In this document: piece by piece, positions 45,187 through 59,198 of the stretch
Layout: every line of letters begins with the position of its first letter
How positions within the stretch are numbered: position 1 is the first letter of the stretch
Assembly: GCA_014529385.2 (NCBI GenBank)
Contig: CM043950.1
Coordinates: 150,722,945-150,786,944 of the forward strand
Source: Adiantum capillus-veneris
Lineage: Eukaryota; Streptophyta; Polypodiopsida; Polypodiales; Pteridaceae
Direction: 5' to 3'
Length of the DNA: 64,000 nt
The notes under the pieces: generated by a model
Told to the model about the DNA's origin: nothing
Seen by the model: only the letters and a program-made list of their open reading frames with translations
The model's database searches: none
Program-made: the position numbers and the translations under genes

Positions 45187-45471
45187 TGTTAACCCTCACG
45201 GCACACGGACACCCTATGATCTATAAACGTTGTATTATTTAGAGTCAGGTACCGGGCTTGTCGGACCAATAGAGAAAGGTAGAGTGATCGCCGATGAGAG
45301 GCGCACTTTAACTTGGACATTCAAGGGATTAGTTGGTTAAGTATGGGCGCCCAAGTGTGAATGGGGTGAGCTCCTATAAAAGCCAACTAAACCTAATTTT
45401 TACTCATTCTCTCATTTGTGCAATTGAAGAGTGCTCTTGCTTCATCTCCATCTTCTTCTTCTTCACCTCCT

Positions 45472-45502
<31 letters not shown>

Positions 45503-45752
45503 GAGAGTGTGTGTGCGATCGAGCATTACGAAGGCACGACGGCGGCGAAGCGGTTGAGCGCGGCACGACTGCAGCTTCTTCTTCATCGCGACGAGGAATC
45601 CACCACGAAGGCGAGCGTAGAGCGGTGAGTGACACACCCTTTGTTCTCTTGAGCTTGCTAGTTTAGGCTTGTTGTGTGCTTGGAGCCGTTTGTGGCTCGC
45701 ATACGGTGTATTGGCAAGTCCCTTGCTTCGACAGTGCGGCAAGGAGCGCACA
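45187..45752 (+). repeat. Right 566-bp LTR
   Basis: Partner of 40625-41190, same length, about six differences by eye. TATAAAA at 45375-45381. Confidence 0.95.
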
Positions 45753-48032
45753 ATTTTCTTGGGTGTTCAAGCAAGAGATTACCGACTCTAAGGCTCTCTT
45801 ATTTTATTCATATCATATCATGAATTAGCTGCTTTTGATAGTTAGGAAATGCTTACCTTTTAGCACATAAGGCGTCATCTATATTGGCTGCACCTTGTGC
45901 ATAGAACCAATGAAGTAAAGTGCCCATCATGCGGTATACATATACAACAATCACAAGCAAATATACCAGCCTCAATTCTTCCTTAGTAGAGTAGCCGGTG
46001 TTAGAGCATAAGTGTAAAGCATTCTTTAGTAGAATGAGTCCACAATACTGGCATGCCATGCATGCATATTAGGAAAAAAGTTTGATAAGCCCTTGGCTTA
46101 AATTCCACTATCAACAATTGAGATTTTGGTGCTTAGAAGGCGTGCTTGGCTTCAAATTCTTTGTCCTTCCACTTGTGTAAAGTTCTTTGGCAAATGTGAG
46201 GTGACTTGTATCTTTTAAGTTCTATCATTTGAGCTTGCTTGAGAAAGTGATTATTATGTTTTCATTGCCAAGTTCTTGCTCATTGTAAGAGAGTATGGTG
46301 GTGAGAGATGTCCCACAACCCTAAGAAAGTGTATGTGTGTGTGATGGTGATGCTTAGCATTCACTAAGGATTGGGTTAGTTTGTGAAAACTCTATGATAG
46401 CGTCATAACAAACCATCTCCATTTGCAAGCCACAAACGAGTTATGATGCAAGTTCCATTCCTCTATCTCTTCCCTTTGCTCTAGCTCTCTATTGCTCCAT
46501 TTGGTGTGTTTCTTGGTGTGAGATTGTTTGTGTGTGTTTTGTTGCACCCCCTCTTGGTTGTCGTGACAAAATCTCTCTTGCATCCTAGTTCGCATCCCCA
46601 TAACTAGGTGGTGCCCCTTCACTTGTTTGGCTGTGGGTTTGTTGCTGTTTTTTCTTGATTGTGGTTGGCCCAGCCCTAATTGAGAAACACGGGAGCCTTG
46701 AGGGGTGTTTAGAGATCGCCTCTCTTGTTGCCCGTCCATGACCGCCTCAATGGTAATTGCCACAAGTGTGCCTTGAATACTTAAATTGCACAATTTTGGA
46801 AAAGCTTCTATGATAGCACACACATTCATTGCATGCCATAGCTATTGAACACATTCTCAATAAAAATAAAAATCAATGCGTACCTCATGAAGTAATTGTG
46901 ATGACTTGTCTTGCCATCGCAATAATCGGACGAATTTCAATCAAGAAGGAAATCAATAAATTTTGCTTTAGGAGAAACGTGCCGTCTTGTATCCTGGTTC
47001 TCGGCTTGCAGACGGTTTCCAAGAGAGAGATTTTCAATTCGTCTTCCCTACTTTGGCTCGAAGTTGGTGCAAAATTCTCGCACCCAAACTTTGAAGCTAA
47101 ATTTTGTACTTTGCTGCTTGCATGCCTTGCATGCTAATGCATGTGACCTTGTTGGAATTTCCATAGCCTGAACATGCCTTTTTGTTTGAGCAATGCCCTT
47201 CATTGGGATTCATAGATGCGGTTTAAAGCAAGACAAGCGAACCATGTTCATACACATTCATTGAAAACATGCTTGTCGTCGGCCCGTACCCATCATTGTT
47301 CGTGGATTGCTCCATGGGATAGCCCTTTGGGTTGCACCTGCTTGACATATGCCCATGTCATGACCTTCATAGGCCTTGAGTTTGTTGAGCCTTGGGTTGT
47401 CGACTGTGAACCACACAATCCCCAAAGCTTTGACCTTTCTATTTTTTGCAGCTCAAAACCTAAAAAGTTATTCATGTTGTTGAGGCTGCAAAGCTTCCAT
47501 GCCTTCGATTCGGCTTGCCAAACCTGTCTAATTTTGTCTAACTTTGTTGACTCCTTTCATGTTGCCATGAGAATGACCCTCATCTTGGGAGAATACTCCA
47601 AATTAGGACGTCCCTATTTTTGCTAAAAGAAAAGAACACCTTCTCTGTTCTACAACGATGGCCGCCAACGAGATGCGCTCGCTATGCTTGCCTTGCTTGC
47701 TACCGGCCCTCCACCCAGTGGCAAAAAACGAGCCTTGTGCAAGGTGATCCCTTGCGGTAATACAATCTCCTTCTGTGCAGGTCACCATGTGGCCTCTGTG
47801 TGTACAAGGGGCGCTTCTTGCGACGTTCGCTATCGGCTCCGTACAAGCATCTGATCTTATACATCATCTTGGTAATTGGAGGAGGGAGGTGAATATGTAA
47901 TAAGAAGAGAAGGCAAAAGAAAAGGCTGCAAATGGGCCTTGAAGTTTTGGCAATGAAAAGGAGCGAGGCTCAAAAGAGTCATGGAAAAGTATTCCAATAT
48001 TCCAAAGCTACACAGCTAGCAAACATGAGCTT
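45753..48032. other. No gene supported
   Basis: A 145-codon minus frame (46392-46829) and a 136-codon plus frame (47216-47626) exist. Neither shows a domain or same-frame continuation. No large repeat seen. Confidence 0.4.
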
Positions 48033-48175
48033 TGTCAGGCCTAGGCTAAGACCGGATAGGCCAAGGGCTAGGTGGGAAATATGATAAAGGGGGTCCTATT
48101 ATTAGTAGTGCCAAGGGCTTATATAGGACACGGTTGGGTAATGAGTTGCATGGTTCAGCCCTCCGCGGTCTTAGA
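48033..48175 (+). repeat. 5' LTR of the short-LTR element
   Basis: 143 bp. Contains GGGCTTATATAGGACA, a probable TATA box (TATATAG at about 48120). Confidence 0.9.
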
Positions 48176-48176
48176 T

Positions 48177-48188
48177 TGGTATCAGAGC
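48177..48188 (+). promoter_or_regulatory. Primer-binding site of the short-LTR element
   Basis: TGGTATCAGAGC, exact initiator-Met type, one base after the LTR. Confidence 0.95.
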
Positions 48189-48241
48189 TCTCGGGAGAGG
48201 CGAGCTATGGAGGAGGGGAAAAGCTGCCTTGCATGGCTATG

Positions 48242-48312
<71 letters not shown>

Positions 48313-49993
48313 GTTTTCAAGTTACAGCATGGGCAAGATCCCTTGGGTTGATGATGAAGGCAAGCTTGGAACAAAGTGCGGGCAACAACCCTAACATGAA
48401 GGGTGTGTGTGTAGTCCACCTGCACCGATTGCAAAAATTTCAAGCTCGTTGGCTTGGCACTTGGAAGGGCTCCACTTTTCGTTTGTGTGCGGCATGTCGA
48501 CAACGACAAGGCGATTGTGTTTTGCTTTGTTAGTGCCTGCACGGGAAGCTACCAGCATCACAACAAGTTTTTGGGGCTCTTTTTCTTGCATGCACTTTCA
48601 CATTAGGTGCCCAAGGGTGCCCTATGGCACCCGATATGAGGACATCACAACATAATTGACCGCCCCCATGCACCGACTTGTATAGCATGCATACTCGCTA
48701 TGCAAGTTTGTGAAAGAGGAAGATCAAGAATCAACACAAAGGCACGGTTGTAAAGGCATGCAAGCCGTGTCACGCCAGGGATTAACTAGTTGGGCAAGCT
48801 GATGGTTGACATCAACATCGAGAAAAGTTACCCATGGCTCAAGCACAACGTCGTAGTGATGGAGGTGATCAAACAACAATACCAAGGGTTGCTCTTAAGG
48901 AAGACAGAGCTTGCAACAAATAGCAAACCTCAATAATTAATTTGACTAAGAGCTTTTCCAAAATAACATGGGACTATTATACAACAAAGCACTTGTGATG
49001 GAGTTACCTATAGCAAAGAACTTTGGTCTTGCAAGCAATTACAAAATGCCAACAAAATCTATGCAAGGCATGGTGGTTGTTGTGGAGAACCACACACATG
49101 AAAATTGATGTTGGTCTATTGGATTCAACCAAACAATGGATTCAAGTTGAATCCCATAAGGTACACTTCATTCAAATCTTTGTTTTTTGATTGCTGTCAC
49201 CAATTTTGCATAAAGTGGCAATGCTTATGTGCCGAGCATGTGCCTAAGCAAGCCAAAGTTGTTCCATGGGTTTTGAAACTCTTAAGGTTTCACAGTATCA
49301 AAAGCACAAGGCAAAGTAAGAGCTTGTCAAGCCTAACCTTTTGTCAGTATAGCTCTCAAGGAGGCCATAACTTGTACATTCCTGGTAAGTACATTCAAAT
49401 TAGAGATTTCAATTTTGCATTTCAATTACTTTAGTAGAAATATCCAAAGTAAAGCATGACAAGGATATGATGATGTAACGGCAAGTCCTTTTGTTACCCT
49501 TGATGAGAGGTGCTAGATGTTTGGCATGACGACTCTATTGTTCAAGTAGCAGGCAGAGCCGATGCATGTGGGCAAGGTTGCCTACTAGTAACAACAGGTT
49601 GGGCATGGCTTGTTGGACTTATAAGGTAAAGGTAATTGGCAAGGCCAATTATTAATTACAATGCCTAGAGGCTGGCAAGCATCTTTCTATTATGTTGATA
49701 TTTTGGATCTGCTAGGGTATGGCTCCTAGGCAAGTTTTCCACACTCGATGCAATCATGATCAACCCATTATCGACAAGCCAAATTCGATCATTTTTTTTC
49801 AAGAGTAATTGGCAACAAGTCAATGCAATTAGTATTGCACACCTTTGGTATGCTTTGTCTGTGCAATTATTGTAGGTAAATTTATGCTTCCAGTACGATA
49901 TCCTACTCGAAGGGGTACATCAACCATGTCTTACTCAAGGAGTAGGGCTCTATACAACAAGGCTTCCATGGACATGGCTCCCTATCTATTAAT

Positions 49994-50041
<48 letters not shown>

Positions 50042-52834
50042 TTGGGTGCATGGTTACTCCAAAGCACATACAGCTTGCCAGAGTGTAGGTGTACTCGAAG
50101 AACATTGAAAGCATAATCATGCCACAGGATGCTATGACCTTCGATGCCAAGAGGGCAATAATTACAAAAAATTCGTAAGTATGTTTAAGTTTCAAATTTT
50201 GAACCTCTTATTTTTGCAGCATTTTCTACAATGCCAGTTTAACAAGCAAATGTTACTTTGGTCAAGCAAAGTTTGGCGGTTTAGATGAAATTTGATAGCT
50301 AATTATCCTGAGCTATCTAATATGATAATGGGTAATCTATCGATTCTCAAAAAGCGACATGATTTGGCAAGGCCGGTTTTCTATCTGAGCTCAACAAGGT
50401 CAATTCTCTTTTGCTTTGACATTTGTATGTCCCCCCAATACCCATTAACTAAGAGCAATCACACTCAGTTTTGTATCATCTCCTCAATGAACTTATCCAA
50501 AGCAAGGTTTTACTTTAGGACATATTGCCTAGAATCTTCCAAAGTTTGTAATATGCTGGTAGCATACGGACTTTGGGAAACTTCACAACATGTCCAGTTG
50601 ATTTTTATCGGAGGCTGGTATGCTCGAGGACATACAAGGCAAATCTGACAGCTCTAAATTTCTTAGAATATATTGCTACAAGGAGCCATATTCAAGCGAA
50701 GGCAACTGCCCTTAGAGAGGCGACAAGGTTATAGACAAGTTTGAGTTCTCCTTGTATTTTCTTCTTCAACTTTCATTTGAATAAGGTTTCTTTGCTCTGC
50801 AAAGCAAAGTGCTTTGACAGACTCACTGCAAAGCAAGGCTTCCGTGCCACAATACTATCCACTGACTTAGGATCAAGGATAATGGCACACAAGTTTGGCA
50901 ATAAGAGGATATAAGCTCACATTTATGGTTTGAATGGCCAATTGTGATGTATCCATGCGAGTACACATTGTGCAAGGCATGTATGGCATTTGCTCACATT
51001 ATGGAGACCGTCATTGAAGCCAAGGGCCTATTGCACTATTTTTTTGATATTCATGCATGGCATGTTTGTATGGTGGCCTCATTCCACTACAACATAGTTT
51101 ACGCTTCCGCTATAACATCATCTACTCTATTAGAAAGAGTTGATGTTGGTATATTTTCTTGTGGTCATTATATATAACTACAACGGTGGTCAATTTCTAT
51201 GCACAAGGTGCTAGCAATACATATGATGCTTTCTATGGGTAGCAAGTAGGCATGGCCTCACTATCAAGCACATAATTCATAGGATGACATGAATATGTTA
51301 AGAGAGCCTCCGAGTAGGTAATCTCCTATTCCAACTTAAGAAGAGCTGTTGCTTAGTTCCAACACTGATTCTATCTCTAGGAGTGGTATTTTTTGGGGTA
51401 TGACGTAGCTAATATACAATCACTTCATCGTTGTTGAAAGTACAAATTTGATCTCATCACAATTGTTCTTTCAAGGAAAGAATTCCGCAATCTACCAAGG
51501 GGTAGTGGACAAGTTTAACTTCCAAAGTTGATTTCAATCACTATTAGACACGCTAGATTGTGTTGGTCACCGTTGGATGCTAGGTTGAACAATTTTCATA
51601 TAGAGTCTAACCAAGGGGTTTCACATTCTCAATTGTAACCAAGGGGTTTGGATTGCAAAGGAAACACCTAGGATTATCCCTGCAATACTGCTTGATTTTC
51701 ACTAGTCTTTCAATTAGTGTTGCTAGGCCTTCTTAGGTGGGAGATTTGGTCATGTGCATTTGACTACGAGTAAGTGAACACTATGTTCAACCTCCAGGTA
51801 CACATCTGATTTGGTTTCATTTTTGAATATGTTTTGATTGATTTCTTCTTAGTAGGATGAATACGCTTCTATGCTTTCATCCATTTTATGCTTTCAACAG
51901 TTTTGCTTTTCAGAGTATTTTGGGCCGTAGTGTCCAAAATACATTTCTTCATTATTTATGGACCTTCATATATGGGATACAACATGGTCTAGGAACTCAA
52001 TGAGTTCAACTTAGCCAGTGTGGAGTAAGGATAACGAGGTCCTCTCACTCATGTCACAGAGTGTTTACAGTTACCACCACACACAAATACATCTCGTACT
52101 TGTAGGATGTTCTTTTTTGGACATCCTTATCTAGGACATATTCCACATGTGGAGATTATGAGTCTATGGGACTGACACTGGCGCTTGTCATTTCAATTAT
52201 GTGTTGCGACCAAGTCCCCAAGTGCTGGTCAAATCCGTTTATTAGACCATTCTAAGCACATCGTATCAGGAACAATTTCAGTGGCCATAAGTTATTGGAT
52301 ACTTAGTAAGACTTGTTAAGGTTACAAGGATTGTTAAACAACTTTAACGGATGGTTGTTTAGACACATAGCAAAGTTATGTTCTACTAATGAACTAGTTC
52401 ATGTGGTACCTAGATGTGATGGATTTTCACATTCTATTATGGTCCAAATAGGTTCACACAATTTTCATGTGGAAAGTATTTAGTTGTTTCCCGTGAGCCG
52501 TGAACATACAATTAGCCATAATCATTGGCAAGTATGGTTATGGATATGCAAGTTTAGGGGTATATCTCAATTTAGCATACCCAAGTGGATTCTAAATGGA
52601 TTCTATAAGCTATGTTGGATAGGGGCCGGTTACACATGACGGTTGCAAAGAGACAACCATGTAGAAAACCAAGATGTTCTTTTTGATTTCATTGAACCTC
52701 CTATTGAACCGTATTCCGATCAATCGGACAGCTAGATCCATGAAGGATGCCACTACAAAAAACATTAGTGTTCTTATGAAGATCTCACCACTATTGTTTT
52801 TGAGGAAGTAAACGCTTCTCCAAGGGGGGATTAA
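48189..52834 (+). other. Internal region of the short-LTR element, no gene
   Basis: Includes (CT)n at 48244-48309 and an (AT)n(GTAT)n tract at about 49993-50042. Open frames (for example 48072-48533, 50292-50648) carry no motif. The last 220 bp (52616-52834) are shared with the 39629-40003 fragment. Confidence 0.7.
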
Positions 52835-52980
52835 TGCCAAGCCTAGGGTAAGACCGGGCAGACCAAGGGCCAAGATGGACATGTGGTAAAGGGGGCCCTA
52901 TTATTAGCAGGGCCAAGGGCCTATATAGGACATGGTTGGGTGGTGAGTTGCATGGTGGTTCAGTCCCCCGCGGTCTTAGA
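52835..52980 (+). repeat. 3' LTR of the short-LTR element
   Basis: 146 bp partner of 48033-48175. TATATAGGACA retained. Confidence 0.9.
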
Positions 52981-52985
52981 AGCTT

Positions 52986-53424
52986 ACTGGGAATGAAAGG
53001 ACTCTAGAGTCTTTGAAACTCCTAGCTACCTAGCTATCCCCAAAGCAAAAGAGTAGGTGAGCATGAAGGGCGGTAAATTCATGGAGGAAGCTCCGGATCA
53101 AGCAAAGCAAGGACGTGAAGACAAAGAACTCTTGTTGTTCTTTTTGAGGTGCTAGCAAAATTTTATTCCCTCTTTTGCTTCTCTTCAACAATTACTTCAT
53201 TGTTTTAAGATCTAGCTATGTAAGCATACACCAAAAGAGAATTAATATGATCCTCCCACCTAGTTGTTTTCCTAATGCAATTGCCCACTTGACACAATCA
53301 TTGATGAGAAACCTCTACCTTTTCTATAGTCTTTATAGCATATGCCATAAATCACCATCACTTGATTTCCTTATGAGGGTTTCAACTGGAAATTAATTGA
53401 CAACTGCAAACCACAAGTAACAAG
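52986..53424. other. No gene seen
   Basis: Short plus-strand frames without motifs. Confidence 0.35.
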
Positions 53425-53762
53425 TTAATGCATAAAAATATTAATATTTACTTGCATATCTTTCACAACCTTCTTCATGCCTCCCTTCCTAAAATTGGTC
53501 TTAAGAGGTAGGCTAGTTTCCCTTAAATGGATCATCTTGTCCTTCCAAAAGATCAACTTCCTACTTATAACATCCTTGAAATCTTCACAATCCTTTTGCA
53601 TGCGATCAAGACTGTTGCACCACAAACAATGAAAAGTCCTATTTTTCTACCATGAAGTTTGTTGTTCACTTGACTTGGTTGCCTTTTCATCAAACCTAAC
53701 CGAGTTTAAATTCAATTTTAATCCATGTATGCCCTTAATAAGCTCATCCAAAATTGGTTCCA
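53425..53762 (-). pseudogene. Gypsy gag relic with degenerate zinc knuckle and GGMK motif
   Basis: The minus frame from 53762 reads MEPILDELIKGIHGLKLNLN, then SSEQQTSW, one TAG, then FHCLWCNSLDRMQKDCEDFK in the same phase. The last is a CX2CX4(H to R)X4C knuckle: the zinc-binding His is Arg. It continues LIFWKDKMIHLRETSLPLKT and NFRKGGMKKVVKD. A knuckle followed by a [GR]GGMK box is, as I recall it, a pattern of some gypsy-type gag proteins. It has no flanking protease or RT. Confidence 0.6.
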
Positions 53763-54552
53763 TGCTACTGATGTCAAGGATTCTATGCTACCAATGACAA
53801 GGGGTTATCTCGAGATAATTGGAGATGAGATTCACTATTGCAAGAGGATACTAATTTTATGAAGATTTTGAATGAGGTTCTAGTGTACTTTGTGCCAAAA
53901 AAAGATTATTTTCGAGTACCAAAGGATTTAGGGATATCTAATGTGGGTGCGAAGGCTAGAGGAGGTGAAGCTATTCTATCAAGGATAGAGGTAAAGTAGT
54001 CATGGATGTCAACGGATACAAGACCTACATGATTTTAGGGTATAAATATGTTTCAATAATATGCCTATGATTTGGGAGGTTTTGAAGGGTGCAAAGAGTT
54101 CAAAACATCTTCTTAGTGGTAAGTATTAGCATATGTATACAAAAAACGATCATTGATCAGTAGATTGAGAAAGACATGATATTTTTCTAGCTAATTGTAT
54201 TTTCAAAAAATAAATTATGGTGCCTCAAAAACCATTGACTATGATCAACAATGCATTGAAGTATTGGGAAAAAAATGCTTTGATGATATGGACAATTTCC
54301 TAAAGTCATTAGGATAAGATTGACCTTACCATTTTGCTATTTGTACTAAAATGCACTAGTACATCCACTTTGGAGGCTTTCCGTGACAAAATGGTAAGGA
54401 ATTTTACCCATATTATTATTCCCATTTAGGTTTGTTTTTCAACTTCAAGCTCAAGTAAACATGAGAAGAAATGACATGCTGAACAAGAGTATTGGATTTT
54501 CTCCCAAGATCTTGAACTAACAATTTTATGTCTAATTGTTAGCACAAGATTC
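53763..54552. other. No gene supported
   Basis: A plus-strand stretch at about 53900-54000 (KDYFRVPKDLGISNVGAKAR) looks protein-like but is too short to call. Confidence 0.3.
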
Positions 54553-54968
54553 TTTTGCTATTGTGAAGTTATGCATATGTATACTTATATATCACTAAAT
54601 AGCACCATTGCACCAAAAAATTATGTTGTTTTTGTAATTTATACAAGAATGCATGGTACTCTTGATTTGTTGGATGCACCACTGTCTATGTACATCAACA
54701 TTAAGTGGATCTCATGGATATTCATGTCCAAATCATACACTAATATATTAGATCCTACCTTTTTGCTATTGTGAAGTTATGCATATGTATACTTATATAT
54801 CACTAAATAGCACCATTGCACCAAAAAATTATGTTGTTTTTGTAATTTATACAAGAATGCATGGTACTCTTGATTTGTTGGATGCACCACTGTCTATGTA
54901 CATCAACATTAAGTGGATCTCATGGATATTCATGTCCAAATCATACACTAATATATTAGATCCTACCT
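54553..54968 (+). repeat. Perfect 208-bp tandem duplication
   Basis: Copy 1 at 54553-54760 and copy 2 at 54761-54968, both beginning TTTTGCTATTGTGAAGTT and ending CCTACCT. I see no differences between copies. Their identity in otherwise decayed DNA suggests a very recent event or an assembly duplication. Each encodes the same 63-codon frame (MHMYTYISLNS), which has no known domain. Confidence 0.95.
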
Positions 54969-55569
54969 TTTTGCAAGTATTAGTGTTGGTGTTGGCACTT
55001 GGAATTTTTTGATGCGTCCCTAGGACTCACGAATGCTGATGATGGATTGCAATTGGTGGCAGTGCATGAGGGCCAACATAAAAAAGATGGAAGAATTGGT
55101 GCAGAGATACTTAAGATGGGCATCAACATTGTGTCATGGGGCTTGGCCATTTTGTTCATGTCTCAATAATAACCTTCATATTTGGGTTTCTACTCTTCAT
55201 TGATTACAAGTGAATGAGTAAACACAACCACGTGGGAGGGGTTACTTCCAATGGTAGTGGAACTTGAGGAGTAGTTCAGAACCCAAGGTAGACCTAGAAC
55301 TTTGATACAAACTAGGATTTAACAGGATACTCTTAAGGGAAACAAAAGGTTAGATAGGGTGGGTGAAGCTCTTCAAAGACTGATGTAGATCGGGAAGCCT
55401 TGAAAACCCATAGACATTGGAATGATTATGGTGAGAGGTTTCATTACTAGACAAACTATCCTTTGGGGGAAAGCAAGATATCTTCAATGACTCACCTTCC
55501 TTTGTTACAGAGATGAAGATCTTCTAGGATTAGATACCTCTAGAGCAAGAGGGAGAGTTTAGCCTATTT
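54969..55569. other. No gene supported
   Basis: Fragmented plus frames possibly belonging to the copia relic that follows; for example DASLGLTNADDGLQLVAVHE near 55010-55075. Confidence 0.3.
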
Positions 55570-55900
55570 GAGTCTTGTAATTGGATCATTGACAAGGGTG
55601 CTACTAGGCACATGATCTCTTTAAGTGATTTGATGTATGATATGGAGCTGTACAAAGATGACATTAATTTCAGAGATAGATAATTGGATCTTGTATGCAT
55701 GGTAAGGGGGCAAAAGGGGGGCAAAAGAGATTATTCTAGATGATGACAGAGGTTGGATGCATATATCCCTTGTTGATTATGTGCCTTGTCTTGGGTATAA
55801 CACCTTGCCATACATGAGCTTTGTAGGCTTGAAATCGTGGGAGTGTTTGACTCGAGGGTGTACCTTTAAAAATGTAAGTATGGAATGTGAGATCAAAATA
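55570..55900 (+). pseudogene. Ty1/copia protease relic
   Basis: ESCNWIIDKGATRHMISLSD matches the copia protease start W-I-x-D-S-G-A-[ST]-x-H-M, with Lys replacing the catalytic-triplet Ser. After a shift, SLVDYVPCLGYNTLPYMSFV and LTRGCTFKN resemble the V-L-Y-V-P-x-L..N-L-[LI]-S block of the protease-integrase linker. It is broken by stops and frame changes, and it ends at the LTR of the truncated Copia-B copy. Confidence 0.65.
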
Positions 55901-55955
55901 AGGGGTATTTCATTTGATGTTTTTATAAATTAAAATAAAATTACATTTATAAATG

Positions 55956-56468
55956 TGTTGAAATTAGGGTTGCAGAGAAACACACATAGCTTGGAGAAGA
56001 TGAAGGAAGCTCAAGGCACACAACAAAGAGTATATTACTTAGTGTGCAATGGAAAGATAAGATAGCCCTAGAGTGATGGGTGTATATACAATGCACGGAG
56101 GAAAAACCTCCTAGTGAGGGAAAAAATGCCCCAACGGTCCTAAATGTGTTCACACACATCAGTAACACATGTATATGGTAACAACCCCATGTCCCTGGGA
56201 GTGATGCGGTGAAAGCAAGCTAGCACATAGAGTATAGGGAAGTGCCATGCCCTACAAGGACATGATCAGTCCACAAAGGGGAGTAAGCCCAAAGCCTTGA
56301 GGAAAGCTTTGAACTTTTCACCAGACAATGCCTTTGTGAAAATATCTATAAGGTTGTCCGGTGTTGGCATATAAGCCGAGGTGATCTCTCCTGCTGAGAG
56401 TCTCTTCCTGACATAGTGGTTATGCACCTCAATGTGCTTTGTACGAGCATGCAGAACCAAGTTCCTTG
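55956..56468 (-). mobile_element. Truncated Copia-B copy (3' LTR and RNase H end)
   Basis: LTR 55956-56183 (228 bp) matches 14790-15016. The adjoining 56184-56468 matches the Copia-B polypurine tract and the last 65 codons of RNase H (ARTKHIEVHNHYVRKRL..FLKALGLLPFVD). Homology stops at about 56468, so the upstream nine-tenths of the element is missing. More diverged than the 34726 solo LTR. Confidence 0.9.
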
Positions 56469-58347
<1,879 letters not shown>

Positions 58348-58872
58348 TGATGGTCACAAAGGCCCACCTAGAGGTTTTCCTTATAATAACTCCCCAAGAG
58401 AAAGCAAGGGTCAACCACACAGGGTCCACCGCCTTGCTTTGTCTCCCTTGATTAGATTACCCTAATCACACCAGATTATCCTAATCTAAAGCAACCAACA
58501 CCTATAAAAAGGCACTAAGAGGTCACTATCGGGGAGGGGGGCAAGTTCAAGAGAGGCCAACACTTGGTAGTATTTTGGTGGGAGGAATTGGCAACATTTG
58601 CATCACAAGAGAGAGGACTTAGCGTAGTGGTTTGCTTTGGGAATCGTATGATGTAAAGGAAGCTATGCCCACATCTCGACTCCAACGGTCGATCCACACA
58701 CACTCATGTTAGAAAGGTTTCATGTCAATGAGTCATCTCTAGAGAACGCACCAAGTAGGTTCACTATCTCTCCCTCTATCTCTCTATCACCATGATGTGC
58801 CACCTCGCTGGAAATAAGGTCGCTGTAAATATGGCAAGAGAATAATTCTCCCTCACACCTGTCTATTCTCTC

Positions 58873-58942
<70 letters not shown>

Positions 58943-59124
58943 CTGTGTGTGTGTGTGTGTGTGTGTGTAGAATTCGTGATATTTCAAATCATCGTTGTCT
59001 GTGCCCTAGCCGCTCAAAGCTAGGTGGTGCCCCCTATTTGCTTTATCGTGACCAGCTCGCGGCGTGCATCGGCTCTCGGCGTTTTAGAGGCCGTCGGGGT
59101 CCGTGTCTCCCTTTGCTCCCATCA
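58348..59124 (+). repeat. Putative 5' LTR of Gypsy-C
   Basis: The right end (..CCCATCA) is set by the primer-like site at 59127. TATAAAAAGG at 58503-58512 is a plausible TATA box. The left end (TGATGGTCACAAAGG) is a guess, because the partner LTR lies outside the window. A CT run (58875-58939) and GT run (58944-58968) lie within. Confidence 0.5.
58503..58512 (+). promoter_or_regulatory. TATA box in the putative Gypsy-C LTR
   Basis: TATAAAAAGG preceded by AT-rich CTAATC repeats (GATTACCCTAATC, GATTATCCTAATC). Confidence 0.5.
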
Positions 59125-59126
59125 TT

Positions 59127-59145
59127 TGGTGCCCCCTGGAGGAGG
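59127..59145 (+). promoter_or_regulatory. Putative Gypsy-C primer-binding site
   Basis: TGGTGCCCCCTGGAGGAGG. It starts with the TGG that pairs with a tRNA CCA end; the cognate tRNA was not identified. Confidence 0.45.
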
Positions 59146-59198
59146 GCTTCTCGGAAACCTTCAGTTTACAATGCTGAAAGTAACGCACATCATCAATC

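Larger units (their letters stand above)
40515..45752 (+). mobile_element. Non-autonomous LTR element with 566-bp LTRs (Athila/Tat-type primer site)
   Basis: Two 566-bp LTRs (40625-41190 and 45187-45752), both TGTTAACCCTCACGG to GAGCGCACA and about 99% alike by eye. They flank about 4.0 kb of internal DNA with a TGGCGCCGCTGCCGGGGA primer site. The sole large ORF (42052-43575) has a retropepsin-like motif; no RT, RNase H or integrase is present. The 110 bp before the left LTR (40515-40624) copies the 110 bp before the right LTR, including the polypurine tract. So the left end is a partial second element (internal end, LTR, internal, LTR). No matching target duplication is seen at the LTR ends, as expected for such a structure. 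Confidence 0.9.
48033..52980 (+). mobile_element. Old short-LTR element without recognisable proteins (LARD-like)
   Basis: LTRs of 143 bp (48033-48175) and 146 bp (52835-52980) begin TG(T/C)CA.GCCTAGG and end CGGTCTTAGA. AGCTT occurs on both sides (48028-48032 and 52981-52985), an exact target duplication. TGGTATCAGAGC follows the left LTR, and a polypurine tract (CCAAGGGGGGATTAA) precedes the right one. The LTRs differ by roughly 15-20% by eye, so it is old. The internal 4.6 kb has no capsid, protease, RT or integrase that I can detect in any frame, which fits a large retrotransposon derivative. A CT microsatellite lies near its 5' end. Confidence 0.85.

Noticed and set aside
46392-46829. 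145-codon minus-strand ORF rich in Gln, His and Lys
   Set aside because: No domain, no same-phase continuation, no regulatory context; length is compatible with chance.
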